A stretch of DNA of 64,000 nt from Bacillota bacterium. Its GTDB lineage: Bacteria; Bacillota; Clostridia; Acetivibrionales; DSM-1351. The DNA is taken from contig JAEZIB010000161.1 of assembly GCA_023416275.1 (NCBI GenBank), positions 61,131-125,130 on the forward strand, in the 5' to 3' direction. Of the stretch, positions 45,179-53,901 are shown piece by piece; position 1 is the stretch's first letter, and each line of letters opens with the position of its first letter. Made by a program: the position numbers and the translations under genes. The notes beneath the pieces were generated by a model. The model was not told the origin of the DNA and searched no databases. It worked only from the letters and a program-made list of their open reading frames with translations.

Positions 45179-45931
45179 TTGAAGACAGCAATTAAGAGGC
45201 TGGTACTAATGCTGCAATTTTTCACTAGAATACCAATAAAATTAAGGCTCTCAGCAAATGTTGAGGACTATGGCAAAGGCTTGGTTTTTGCGCCATTAGT
45301 TGGAATAGTGATTGGAGCCATTTTGGGGGCATTTTCATTTGGATTGCTCTATCTATTTTCAAAACCTCTGGTGGCAGCTATGGTTTTGATTTTATATATT
45401 TTAATAACAGGAGGACTTCATTTAGATGGATTAGGGGATACCTTTGACGGACTTTTTTCAAATCGTCCAAAAGAGCGGATTCTGGAAATAATGAGGGACA
45501 GCAGGGTTGGAACAAATGCAGTATTAGCAATAGTAAGTGTTCTGCTAATAAATTATGCTGCCTTAAGCCAAATAAACAGTACATATTTTTTGAGAATAAT
45601 AATATTGATGCCTATGGCTGGCAGGGTTGGTTCATTAATAAGTTCTGCTGTATCTACTTATGCTAGAAGAGGAGAAGGTCTGGGGAAATCATTTATTGAT
45701 TTCTGCGGCAAAAAAGAATTAATTTGTGGATTAGTAATATATATTGTGATTAGTTTGTTGACTTTTGATTATAAAATGTGGATTGTTTTAGCAGTGCCTC
45801 CTATAAGCGCATTTCTGCTGATAAAAATATTTAGCAAAAAGATTGACGGAGCAACAGGTGATATACTCGGAGCAGTGTGCGAAATCAATCAGAGTATATT
45901 CTTGTTAATTGCATGTGCAGTTATAGTATAA
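45179..45931 (+). CDS. cobS: Adenosylcobinamide-GDP ribazoletransferase
   Basis: 250 residues from a TTG at 45179 that lies 9 nt after AAGGAGG; earlier starts lack an RBS. A polytopic membrane protein of six to seven helices. FFTRIPIK, GGLHLDGLGDTFDGLFSN and RDSRVGTNAV are the family motifs; the Asp-rich loop binds magnesium. It joins GDP-cobinamide and ribazole to give cobalamin. With cobU it forms a two-gene salvage unit without the corrin-ring genes in view. Confidence 0.95.
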   Translation: MKTAIKRLVLMLQFFTRIPIKLRLSANVEDYGKGLVFAPLVGIVIGAILGAFSFGLLYLFSKPLVAAMVLILYILITGGLHLDGLGDTFDGLFSNRPKERILEIMRDSRVGTNAVLAIVSVLLINYAALSQINSTYFLRIIILMPMAGRVGSLISSAVSTYARRGEGLGKSFIDFCGKKELICGLVIYIVISLLTFDYKMWIVLAVPPISAFLLIKIFSKKIDGATGDILGAVCEINQSIFLLIACAVIV

Positions 45932-46118
45932 TATAAGTCTAGGATTTTATAATGACATTTAAGAAAATAGGTGTTTACAAATATATGCAATTTAGTTAAA
46001 CTGTTGATTTATAAAATTTTTTTATAAATAAAATTCATAATTTTATTTAAAAAAGAGCATACTCCTAGCTATAAAGATAAAAGAAATTCTAATTAGTTAA
46101 AAAAGCGAGGAGATTACT

Positions 46119-46352
46119 ATGGTAAAACCAATCAAAATCAGAAATATAGAAGACATAGAGAAAATAAATGCAATTGTGGCAAGATATAATTTTGATATAT
46201 GGATACACGGAAAAAGTGGAATGGCTGATGCAAAATCTATTTTGGGTATGTTTATTCTTAAATTAAATGAACCATTGACTTTAGTAGTCCCTGATGATGT
46301 TGATACAGGCAAATTGTTCAGGGAACTGGAGGAGTATTTAGAAATCTATTAA
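46119..46352 (+). CDS. HPr-like protein lacking the phosphocarrier His
   Basis: 77 residues, the size of HPr. The second half lines up with HPr: FDIWIHGKSGMADAKSILGM against the HPr segment ending in LKSIMGV, keeping the serine equivalent to regulatory Ser46. The first 25 residues have no HARPA-type motif, so the phosphotransferring His15 is missing. That pattern recalls Crh of Bacillus, which is regulatory only. RBS GAGGAGA. A partial second copy follows at once. Confidence 0.7.
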   Translation: MVKPIKIRNIEDIEKINAIVARYNFDIWIHGKSGMADAKSILGMFILKLNEPLTLVVPDDVDTGKLFRELEEYLEIY

Positions 46353-46358
46353 AGTGGA

Positions 46359-46490
46359 ATGGCTGTTGTAAAATCAATTTTAGGAATGTATATTCTTCAA
46401 TTAAATGAGCCGGTGACTTTAGTAATACCTGATGATATTGATTCCGACCGATTGTTTAAAGAACTTAAGGAATATTTGAATATTTATTAG
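46359..46490 (+). pseudogene. Partial tandem copy of the HPr-like gene
   Basis: Directly after the stop of the HPr-like gene the DNA repeats its last 46 codons (AGTGGAATGGCTG recurs), reading SGMAVVKSILGMYIL through EYLNIY and TAG. An ATG at 46359 could start a 43-residue product, but no RBS is visible. It is a truncated tandem duplicate, diverged by point changes yet still open. Confidence 0.65.
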
Positions 46491-46508
46491 TATGCACTTG
46501 AAATATAA

Positions 46509-46547
46509 AGAAACTTACCAGGGAAAGTCTATGGTAAGTTTTTTATA
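46509..46547. terminator. Bidirectional terminator after HPr-like locus
   Basis: AAACTTACCA pairs with TGGTAAGTTT, followed by TTTTATAG on the plus strand and by CTTTATATTT on the minus strand. It overlaps the stop region (46529) of the convergent ATPase gene. Confidence 0.75.
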
Positions 46548-48031
46548 GTAGATTTATACATTATAGCCTCTTTAGTTGCTTCATTTCGATTAAATTCACC
46601 AGATATTTGTCCTTCTGCAAGTACAAGTACCCTATCACACATTCCTAGGATTTCTTCTATGTCAGATGAAATCAATATTATAGATGCGCCTTTTGTGACT
46701 AAATCAATCATGATGTTGTATATATCTGTTTTTGAAGCTACGTCAACTCCACGTGTAGGTTCATCAAGGATATATATTTTTGAACGGCTCATTATCCAAC
46801 GGGCTACCGCAGTTTTTTGCTGATTACCTCCGCTATAGGTTTCAAGCAAGTCATTTAGAAGACCGGGTTTGATGCTTAGTTTTTTGATATATGTATCTGT
46901 GACATCAGTCATTATTTGGTTGTGCAGGTATTTGTACTGCTCAAATCTTTTTAGAGATGAAACAGTAACATTACTTTCTAGGCTGAGACAACCAAAGATA
47001 GAGCTTACAGATCTATCCTCAGGGAGAAAAGCGATGCCTTTTTTTATGGCATCATGTGGGGAAGTAATTTTTTGTTTTTGTCCATCTATTTCGATACTAC
47101 CATTTTTTATCGGAATTATGCCAAAGAGACATTGGGCAAGAAGTGATCTGCCTGCGCCCATAAGTCCAGTTATGCCTAGAATCTCTGACTTTCTCAGTTC
47201 GAAACTTATTGAATTGAGGATATCAGCTGCACTTAAGTCTTTAACTGACATAACAATCTTACCGAGAGGGACGTCTATCCGAGGGTAACGTTTTCTTTCG
47301 GCTGGCACAGAAAGCATCTTTATTATATCTTCTTTGGTACCGCTACCAACCTTACGAGTTCCAATAACTTTGCCCTGGTGCATTACTGTAAATCTGTCTG
47401 CAATCAGCTCTATTTCCTGTACTAAATGAGTAATATAAAAAATAGCAGTATTCTTCTCTTTAAATGAACGGATAATTTTAAATAAAATTTCTTTTTCAGA
47501 GGAAGTAAATGCAGAAGAAGGTTCATCAAATATTACAATTTTTGCATTGGAAACAAAAGCTTTTACTATTTCAACTAACTGCTTTTGTGCAAATCCCAAT
47601 TGACCTACAATAGCATGGGTATTGATATCTATACCAAAACTCTTGAAAATATCGCTGCAATCTTGATGCATCTTATACTTATTTACTATTGTAAATAATT
47701 TCTTTTTTGAATAGGAATAATCCATATAAACATTCTCTGCTACAGTAAGGTTTGGATATAGATTTATATCCTGCCATACGCAATAAATTCCATTTGACTT
47801 AGCGTTACTGACACCATCAATAGAAACAGAATTGCCGTCAATAAGCAGAGCACCGCTATCTGGTTTTACTACACCGCCTATAATTTTGGTTATACTTGAT
47901 TTGCCGGAACCGTTTTCACCAATTATTGCATGTACTTCGCCAGAATATAAGTTTATTGAAACATCAGAAAGAGAAAAAGTGTCACTAAAATATTTATTTA
48001 TCCCCTTAACTTCTAACTTGGGAATGCCCAT
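46529..48031 (-). CDS. Sugar ABC transporter ATPase, tandem-domain (orphan)
   Basis: 500 residues from the ATG at 48031, preceded by GGGGG; an upstream extension to 48073 lacks an RBS. Two fused ATPase halves as in RbsA/MglA: first half with Walker A GENGSGKSS, Walker B IVIFDEPSSAF and a degenerate signature LGFAQKQLVE; second half with altered Walker A GLMGAGRS, signature YSGGNQQK and Walker B ILDEPTRGVD. The altered second P-loop is normal for the family. No permease or binding protein accompanies it; it follows a DeoR-type regulator by 25 bp and faces away from the complete importer. Confidence 0.88.
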   Translation of the reverse strand: MGIPKLEVKGINKYFSDTFSLSDVSINLYSGEVHAIIGENGSGKSSITKIIGGVVKPDSGALLIDGNSVSIDGVSNAKSNGIYCVWQDINLYPNLTVAENVYMDYSYSKKKLFTIVNKYKMHQDCSDIFKSFGIDINTHAIVGQLGFAQKQLVEIVKAFVSNAKIVIFDEPSSAFTSSEKEILFKIIRSFKEKNTAIFYITHLVQEIELIADRFTVMHQGKVIGTRKVGSGTKEDIIKMLSVPAERKRYPRIDVPLGKIVMSVKDLSAADILNSISFELRKSEILGITGLMGAGRSLLAQCLFGIIPIKNGSIEIDGQKQKITSPHDAIKKGIAFLPEDRSVSSIFGCLSLESNVTVSSLKRFEQYKYLHNQIMTDVTDTYIKKLSIKPGLLNDLLETYSGGNQQKTAVARWIMSRSKIYILDEPTRGVDVASKTDIYNIMIDLVTKGASIILISSDIEEILGMCDRVLVLAEGQISGEFNRNEATKEAIMYKSTIKNLP

Positions 48032-48056
48032 AAATTTAAACCCCCACACGAGAAGA

Positions 48057-48839
48057 TTATACACTGCCCTCAAATAAGTCTATAGAGGTAAATAATTGTA
48101 TATTAGAATTAAAAATATTGTTTTTTTGTTGTTCTGATATGGTGTGATTTGTTATTAGCTTATCACATAAATCAGATACTAAACCAGCTCTGTAAAAAGA
48201 GTTCTTTTCAAAAGCTGATGCAGCACAAACGATTATTCTCTCATTTGCATTTTTAGAAGCTGCCTTAATAAAAGTAGCCATATCTATATTTGATACTGTA
48301 AGCTCAAGATTATTGGATATACCGTCAGCTTCAATAAATAGACGGTTTACAAAAAAGTTATTTAAGTTATTAATAGTCAAGGTGCCAAATACAGCTCTTG
48401 TATGATAATCTATATCTCCACCTAAAAGAACTACCTTTGCAGATTGAGCTTCTAAGATATATGAAGCAATATTTAAATCATTTGTTAGGACAGTAACCTT
48501 GTTCTTAGACGTAAGCTGCTTAGCTATTTCACCATTTATTTCACCATTTGTAAGCATTATTACATCCCCGTCATTTATCATTCTAATTGCGATTTTGGAA
48601 ATTTCATTATAATCCTTAAGCAACGAGGCATCAATATCGTCGGAAGATAATTCTTTTTTGCTACCCAAAACAGCACCACCGTGAGTACGGGTCAAAAATT
48701 CATCGGACTCAAGCTTTTCCAAGTCTCTTCTGATAGTAACCTCTGATACGCCCAACATTTGGCTCAGTTGATTAACCTCAACCTGCTTATTTTCAATTAA
48801 GTAATTTTTTATAATTCTGATTCTCTCTATAGCAAACAT
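48057..48839 (-). CDS. DeoR/GlpR-family transcriptional regulator
   Basis: 260 residues from the ATG at 48839 (AGGAA 7 nt upstream). The N-terminal helix-turn-helix is VEVNQLSQMLGVSEVTIRRDL with the family KLE-TRTHGGAV continuation. The C-terminal part is the DeoRC sugar-phosphate sensor (MLTNGEINGEIAKQL, VVLLGGDIDYHTRAVFG). It lies divergent from the chvE-gguAB importer and in front of the orphan ATPase, so it probably controls both in response to a sugar phosphate. Confidence 0.88.
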   Translation of the reverse strand: MFAIERIRIIKNYLIENKQVEVNQLSQMLGVSEVTIRRDLEKLESDEFLTRTHGGAVLGSKKELSSDDIDASLLKDYNEISKIAIRMINDGDVIMLTNGEINGEIAKQLTSKNKVTVLTNDLNIASYILEAQSAKVVLLGGDIDYHTRAVFGTLTINNLNNFFVNRLFIEADGISNNLELTVSNIDMATFIKAASKNANERIIVCAASAFEKNSFYRAGLVSDLCDKLITNHTISEQQKNNIFNSNIQLFTSIDLFEGSV

Positions 48840-49172
48840 AAGTGTATTCCTAACATTGATTATATTGTTTCTTTTACATTTGAGTATATTATAAATCGAA
48901 TCTAAAAGCAATAAGACTGCGTCTTAATAGTTAAAGCAAGAGTGTTTTGATTAAATAATTCATAAATAATCATAAACAAACAACAAAGTAAATATTAATT
49001 AACGTAAAATTTAACATAATACATAAAAATATAGATAAAATTATAATAAATATTGTAAAACATACCAAAATTATTGACATAATTTCTAGCCGATGTTAAT
49101 ATAATAAACAGAAATGAAAGCAAACAAACACAAAACAAACAATAAGTACTCAACAACAAAGGGGGACGAAAA
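48840..49172. other. Divergent control region, deoR-like / chvE-like genes
   Basis: No gene seen. AAACAAACA motifs recur at about 48975 (ATAAACAAACAACAAAG) and 49117-49142 (GCAAACAAACACAAAACAAA), on either side of the promoter at 49074-49102. DeoR-type repressors often bind short direct repeats, so these are candidate operator sites. Confidence 0.35.
49074..49102 (+). promoter_or_regulatory. chvE operon promoter
   Basis: TTGACA and TAATAT are separated by 17 bp, about 70 bp before the binding-protein start. Confidence 0.65.
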
Positions 49173-50255
49173 ATGAAAATGAAAAAGATTATTGCAGGTG
49201 CTCTAACGGTAGTTATGACTCTTTCAATTGCTTTGGGCTTTACTGGATGTGGAACAACAAAAGATACCAGTAAACTTGTTGGAGTTGCAATGCCAACGAA
49301 ATCCTCAGAACGATGGATTGCAGATGGTGACAACATGAAGAAACAGCTTGAAGAAAAGGGTTATACAGTTGATTTACAGTATGGAGAAGATAACATTGAT
49401 AACCAGGTTGCTCAGATTGAAAACATGATTTCTAAAGGTGTAAAAGTTTTGGTTGTAGCTTCTATTGATGGTGAAGCTTTGACAGATGTTCTTAAAAAAG
49501 CCGGTGATGCAGGTATAAAGGTTATTGCATATGACCGTTTAATCAAGGGTACTGATAATGTCAGCTACTATGCTACATTTGACAATTTTAAGGTTGGTGT
49601 GCAGCAAGCGACATCTTTGGTAAAAGCTTTAGGTGCTGATACTAAAGCAGGTCCTTTCAATATCGAATTATTTGGAGGATCACCCGATGATAACAATGCA
49701 TACTTCTTCTATGAGGGTGCAATGTCTATATTACAACCACTTATAGACAAAGGTACACTGGTAATTAAGAGTGGGCAAATGGGCATGGATAAGGTGTCAA
49801 CTCTCCGTTGGGATGCTGCAACTGCTCAAGCCCGTATGGAAAATATTTTAAGCGCAAACTACGCAACTGAAACAATTCATGGTGTATTATCGCCATATGA
49901 TGGTATTTCAATAGGTATTCTTGCTGCACTTAAGAGTGCTGCTTACGGCAAGGGTGACAAGCCAATGCCAGTAGTAACAGGTCAGGATGCAGAGGTGGCA
50001 TCAGTTAAGTCAATTATTGCAGGTGAACAATATTCAACTATATTTAAAGATACAAGAATTCTTGCCGAGAAATGTGTGAAGATGGTTGATGCAGTATTTA
50101 GCGGCACTGAGCCGGAAATTAATGATACAAAGACTTATGATAATGGTGTAAAGGTTGTTCCGTCATATCTCTGTGATCCGATACCGGTAGACAAGACAAA
50201 TTATAAGCAAGTATTAATTGACGGTGGATACTATACAGAGGACGATCTAAAATAA
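49173..50255 (+). CDS. chvE: Monosaccharide-binding lipoprotein, ChvE type
   Basis: 360 residues. A lipoprotein signal ends FTGCGTT. The mature protein is a type I periplasmic-binding fold (VGVAMPTKSSERWIADGDN, then VVASIDGEAL, VIAYDRLIKG, LFGGSPDDNNAYFFYEG), which is the ChvE/MmsE-type multiple-monosaccharide binder rather than RbsB. It catches aldoses outside the membrane for the GguA-GguB translocator encoded downstream. Strong RBS AAAGGGGGAC. A long perfect hairpin follows the stop and may cap its mRNA. Confidence 0.9.
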   Translation: MKMKKIIAGALTVVMTLSIALGFTGCGTTKDTSKLVGVAMPTKSSERWIADGDNMKKQLEEKGYTVDLQYGEDNIDNQVAQIENMISKGVKVLVVASIDGEALTDVLKKAGDAGIKVIAYDRLIKGTDNVSYYATFDNFKVGVQQATSLVKALGADTKAGPFNIELFGGSPDDNNAYFFYEGAMSILQPLIDKGTLVIKSGQMGMDKVSTLRWDAATAQARMENILSANYATETIHGVLSPYDGISIGILAALKSAAYGKGDKPMPVVTGQDAEVASVKSIIAGEQYSTIFKDTRILAEKCVKMVDAVFSGTEPEINDTKTYDNGVKVVPSYLCDPIPVDKTNYKQVLIDGGYYTEDDLK

Positions 50256-50286
50256 ACAGTATTCCCTAATGAGATAATGTTTCTTT

Positions 50287-50328
50287 ACAGAGTTAGCCAT
50301 TTTATATATGTAAAATGGCTAACTCTGT
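50287..50328 (+). terminator. 18-bp perfect hairpin after chvE (attenuator or mRNA cap)
   Basis: ACAGAGTTAGCCATTTTA pairs without mismatch with its inverse across a 6-nt TATATG loop. No U-run follows (AATATTAAAAG), so it is better explained as an mRNA-stabilising or partially terminating structure that keeps the binding protein in excess over the transporter. Confidence 0.6.
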
Positions 50329-50338
50329 AATATTAAAA

Positions 50339-50707
50339 GTTATAAAGAGGCAAGAAAATGTCTTCCACTTCTATAAGTAGCGGATACCGCTTAGGTTTTC
50401 AGGCGGTGAAAGTATCTCTCGCCTCTTTGAAACGCCGCTAATGTAATGAAATTTTTCTACAATCGAAAAATTTCATTTAGAATCTAGGCGTTATAACGAG
50501 GCAAAAAATATCCCCCACTTCTATAAGTAGAGGGCATCGCTTAGGTTTTCAGGCGGTAAGAATATCTTTCGCCTCGCTTACACGCCGCTGATGTAATAGC
50601 TCGAAAATAAAGTATGTACGAACAAGGTGCATTTTCGAGCCACAAAAACCACAAGAGGTTTTTGCCTTTGTACATCAAAACATTTATTTTGAATCTAGGC
50701 GTTATAA
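50339..50707 (+). repeat. Two tandem multi-stem repeats between chvE and gguA
   Basis: Unit A (50339-50489) and unit B (50490-50707) share TTCTATAAGTAG, GCTTAGGTTTTCAGGCGGT and TAGGCGTTATAA. Each folds into an outer stem (AAAGAGGC/GCCTCTTT in A, CGAGGC/GCCTCG in B) enclosing two hairpins (ACTT/AAGT; ACCGC/GCGGT, in B ATCGC/GCGGT), then a second outer stem (ACGCC/GGCGT) enclosing a variable hairpin: GAAATTTTT/AAAAATTTC in A, a CTCGAAA double hairpin in B. The base changes keep pairing. I do not recognise a known riboswitch. Confidence 0.7.
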
Positions 50708-50743
50708 TACATCAAATAACTAAACAGATAGGGAGCTGGTAAA

Positions 50744-52282
50744 ATGTCTAAACTAATACTCGAAATGAAAAATATCACTAAGACGTTTTCTGGCATCAAA
50801 GCATTGGATGATGTCAACCTCCAAGTGAGAAATGGTGAAATACATGCTTTGGTAGGCGAAAATGGTGCCGGTAAATCAACATTGATGAATGTTCTTAGCG
50901 GCATTTATCCATTTGGTACATATTCAGGAGATATAATTTTTTGTTCAAACTTATGTCGCTTCAAAGAAATAAAAGATAGCGAAAGATTAGGTATAGTAAT
51001 TATACATCAAGAGCTTGCGCTGATACCTTATTTATCCATAGCCGAAAATATTTTTTTAGGGAATGAACAGGCTAGAACCGGAATTATCAATTGGAATGAA
51101 ACAACTGTTAAGACCAAGGAATTACTTGAGCTAGTTGGGTTACACGAAAAACCAAATACTTTAGTTACAAACATAGGTGTAGGAAAGCAGCAATTAGTTG
51201 AAATTGCAAGAGCTCTTGCAAAGGATGTAAAGCTGCTTATCTTAGATGAGCCTACAGCATCGCTTAACGATGAGGAAAGCAATAAGCTTCTGGATTTATT
51301 ACTGAATTTAAAGAAGAAAGGTATTACTTCTATCCTTATTTCGCATAAGCTGAATGAGGTTTCAAAGGTATCTGACCGTATTACTGTAATAAGAGATGGA
51401 AAGACAATTGAGACTTTAGAAAAAGGTAGTGATGAAATAACAGAGGATAGGATTATCAAAGGCATGGTTGGTCGAGATATGTCTCATCGTTTTCCTCATA
51501 GAGAACCCAAAATAGGTGAAATTGTTATGGAGGTAAATGATTGGAATGTCTATGATTCTCAAAATGATCGAAAGATAATAAACAATGTAAATATTAATTT
51601 GAGAAGTGGCGAGATAGTAGGACTTGCCGGCCTTATGGGTGCAGGACGTACAGAATTGGCTATGAGCATTTTCGGAAAGAGTTACGGACAAAGAATAGCT
51701 GGAACTGTTAAGCTGAAAGGCAAACCAGTAGAATTACATAGTGTGAGTAAGGCTATTGAGGCTGGTATTGCTTATGTAACCGAAGACAGAAAGAATTATG
51801 GTCTCGTTCTTATAGATAGTATAAAAAATAACATTACGATGGCAAATCTCAAGAAAATAAGCAAAAATTCGGTAGTTGAAGAGCACAGCGAAAATATAGT
51901 TTCGGAAGATTTCCGCAGGAAGTTTAATATTAAATCATCGAGTATATTGCAAAAAACTGGCAATTTGAGCGGCGGAAATCAACAAAAGGTTGTATTAAGT
52001 AAATGGATATTTACAGAACCTGAGGTTCTTATTCTTGATGAGCCTACCAGAGGTATTGATGTTGGTGCAAAGTATGAAATATACACAATTATTAATCAGC
52101 TAGCTGATGCGGGGAAATCAATTATTTTTATATCATCTGAAATGCCGGAATTATTAGGTATGTGCGACAGAATATATGTTGTAAATGAGGGCGAAATAGC
52201 AGGGGAGCTTTCGCGTTCAGAGGCTACGCAGGAGAGTATTATGAAATGTATAATGAATCACACCAAGGGGGCAGAAGTATGA
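50744..52282 (+). CDS. gguA: Monosaccharide ABC transporter ATPase, GguA type
   Basis: 512 residues with two fused ATPase halves: first Walker A GENGAGKST, signature-like IGVGKQQLVEIARAL and LLILDEPTASL; second altered P-loop GLMGAGRTE, signature LSGGNQQKV and ILDEPTRGID. It matches the MmsA/GguA/XylG type that pairs with ChvE-like binding proteins. RBS AGGGAG. It is separated from chvE by about 490 bp of structured repeats, and overlaps the permease gene by 4 bp (ATGA). Confidence 0.9.
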   Translation: MSKLILEMKNITKTFSGIKALDDVNLQVRNGEIHALVGENGAGKSTLMNVLSGIYPFGTYSGDIIFCSNLCRFKEIKDSERLGIVIIHQELALIPYLSIAENIFLGNEQARTGIINWNETTVKTKELLELVGLHEKPNTLVTNIGVGKQQLVEIARALAKDVKLLILDEPTASLNDEESNKLLDLLLNLKKKGITSILISHKLNEVSKVSDRITVIRDGKTIETLEKGSDEITEDRIIKGMVGRDMSHRFPHREPKIGEIVMEVNDWNVYDSQNDRKIINNVNINLRSGEIVGLAGLMGAGRTELAMSIFGKSYGQRIAGTVKLKGKPVELHSVSKAIEAGIAYVTEDRKNYGLVLIDSIKNNITMANLKKISKNSVVEEHSENIVSEDFRRKFNIKSSSILQKTGNLSGGNQQKVVLSKWIFTEPEVLILDEPTRGIDVGAKYEIYTIINQLADAGKSIIFISSEMPELLGMCDRIYVVNEGEIAGELSRSEATQESIMKCIMNHTKGAEV

Positions 52283-53451
52283 ATAGTATAAAATCTTTTT
52301 TTAAAAATAATATTCGCCAGTATGCAATGGCACTCGCGCTGGTAGTAATAATGATTTTATTTCAAATTATTACAGGAGGCATATTATTTAAACCACTAAA
52401 CATTACAAACTTAATATTGCAAAACAGCTATGTATTAATTCTTGGAATTGGTATGTTGCTGGCTATTATTACAGGGAATGTAGATTTATCAGTTGGTTCT
52501 GTAGTGGCCTTTGTTGGAGCTGTATCGGCAATATTTATGATTAAAATGCAAATGCCGGTGATACCTGCAGTTATACTATGTCTTATTATTGGTGCTTTGA
52601 TTGGCGCATGGCAGGGTTTCTGGATAGCATATGCCAGAATTCCAGCATTTATCGTAACGCTGGCAGGCATGTTGGTATTTAGAGGCTTAACAATGGTACT
52701 ATTAAAAGGGCAGACAGTTTCACCCTACAAGGAGTCATTTCAAGCAATGGCAAATGGATTTTTTTTATCTGATTCATTTGTTGTTAATAAGCTAAACATG
52801 ATAGCTGTTATTACTGGAATAGTATTATCAATAATCTTTATTTTACTTGAATACAGAAATGTACAGAATCAGAAAAAATATAACTTTGAGACACTATCAA
52901 TACCGCTGGTAATTGGTAAAACTGCTATTATTGTTGTAGGCATAAATCTGTTAACAATTAGTTTAGCAGCATATAAAGGTATTCCAATAGTTTTAATACT
53001 AATAGTAGCGCTAATCGCAATTTACACATTTATTACACAAAAAACTATAGCAGGACGCCATATTTATGCTTTAGGCGGAAACGAAAAGGCAGCAACTCTT
53101 TCTGGTATAAAAACTAAAAGAGTAATGTTTTGGGTATATGTGAACATGGGATTGCTAGCTGCACTGGCAGGACTTGTTGTTGCAGGACGTTTAAATGCTG
53201 CTACGCCAAAGGCTGGTACTAACTTTGAGCTTGATGCAATAGCTGCCTGCTATATCGGTGGAGCATCTGCTTCCGGCGGTATTGGTACTATAATCGGTGC
53301 AATAATTGGAGCACTTGTAATGGGCGTATTAAATAATGGTATGTCAATTATGGGTGTAGGAATCGACTGGCAGCAGGCAATAAAAGGTATGGTTCTTTTA
53401 GCAGCGGTTGCATTTGATGTATACACTAAGTCAAAGACTAATGCTAATTAG
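52279..53451 (+). CDS. gguB: Monosaccharide ABC transporter permease, GguB type
   Basis: 390 residues from the ATG at 52279, which overlaps the gguA stop. About ten to eleven hydrophobic helices, with LAIITGNVDLSVGSVVAFVGA, RIPAFIVTLAGMLVFRGL, RHIYALGGNEKAATLSG and CYIGGASASGGIG, the conserved blocks of the RbsC/XylH/GguB permeases. The length matches the longer XylH/GguB type rather than RbsC (about 320). It forms the membrane channel of the importer. Confidence 0.9.
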   Translation: MNSIKSFFKNNIRQYAMALALVVIMILFQIITGGILFKPLNITNLILQNSYVLILGIGMLLAIITGNVDLSVGSVVAFVGAVSAIFMIKMQMPVIPAVILCLIIGALIGAWQGFWIAYARIPAFIVTLAGMLVFRGLTMVLLKGQTVSPYKESFQAMANGFFLSDSFVVNKLNMIAVITGIVLSIIFILLEYRNVQNQKKYNFETLSIPLVIGKTAIIVVGINLLTISLAAYKGIPIVLILIVALIAIYTFITQKTIAGRHIYALGGNEKAATLSGIKTKRVMFWVYVNMGLLAALAGLVVAGRLNAATPKAGTNFELDAIAACYIGGASASGGIGTIIGAIIGALVMGVLNNGMSIMGVGIDWQQAIKGMVLLAAVAFDVYTKSKTNAN

Positions 53452-53500
53452 TTTGGAAGTATAAAAACACAGCTAAGAGCAGAAAACTAAAATTCTGTTT

Positions 53501-53551
53501 AAAAGTGCACATAGTAGGGAGTATTAAAGCTCTCAGCTATGTGCACTTTTG
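53501..53551 (+). terminator. Terminator of chvE-gguAB operon
   Basis: AAAAGTGCACATAG pairs with CTATGTGCACTTTT, 14 bp perfect, with an inner GGGAG/CTCTC stem. Confidence 0.7.
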
Positions 53552-53627
53552 GTATAATTAAATATACTGCTATTTACCGCACATATATGAGTAAGCAGTA
53601 AATAGCGAGTTTTATTAATCACTATTT

Positions 53628-53790
53628 CAATTTAAAATATAGAAAGCCATATTTTAAATCACCGCTTAATACGATGCTCTGCATCTGGGAGATTAGTATT
53701 GAACAACATTTATGGGCTTTGCCCCATTACTACAGATGAGACCATTTAAAATGTGATTCCACATTATAAATGCAAGTTAGTATAACACTC
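53628..53790. repeat. Hairpin repeat before adhE
   Basis: ATTTAAAATAT / ATATTTTAAAT flank AGAAAGCC, then ACCGCTTAATA follows; the same order of motifs occurs at about 8228 before the symporter gene. GGGCTTTGCCCC at about 53725 adds a second hairpin. No gene. Confidence 0.4.
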
Positions 53791-53841
53791 ATTTAATACC
53801 ATATCTATAATAAATTCAAAAAATTAAATGTAATATAGGTA

Positions 53842-53870
53842 TTGACAATTATTTAACAAGGATGTAAAAT
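53842..53870 (+). promoter_or_regulatory. adhE promoter overlapped by Rex-type operator 1
   Basis: TTGACA and TAAAAT are 17 bp apart. The -35 and spacer are also TTGACAATTATTTAACAA (53842-53859), which fits the clostridial Rex site TTGTTAA-N4-TTAACAA at 12 of its 14 fixed bases. Rex bound here would block RNA polymerase when NADH is low. Confidence 0.65.
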
Positions 53871-53883
53871 GTAATTGTAAGAG

Positions 53884-53901
53884 TTGTTAAATAATTAACA
53901 C
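53884..53901 (+). promoter_or_regulatory. Rex-type operator 2 before adhE
   Basis: TTGTTAAATAATTAACAC matches TTGTTAA-N4-TTAACAA at 13 of 14 fixed bases. It lies just after the inferred transcript start. A third weaker site, TTGTTAAAAAAATAACGA, lies at 53970-53987 (12 of 14). Confidence 0.7.
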
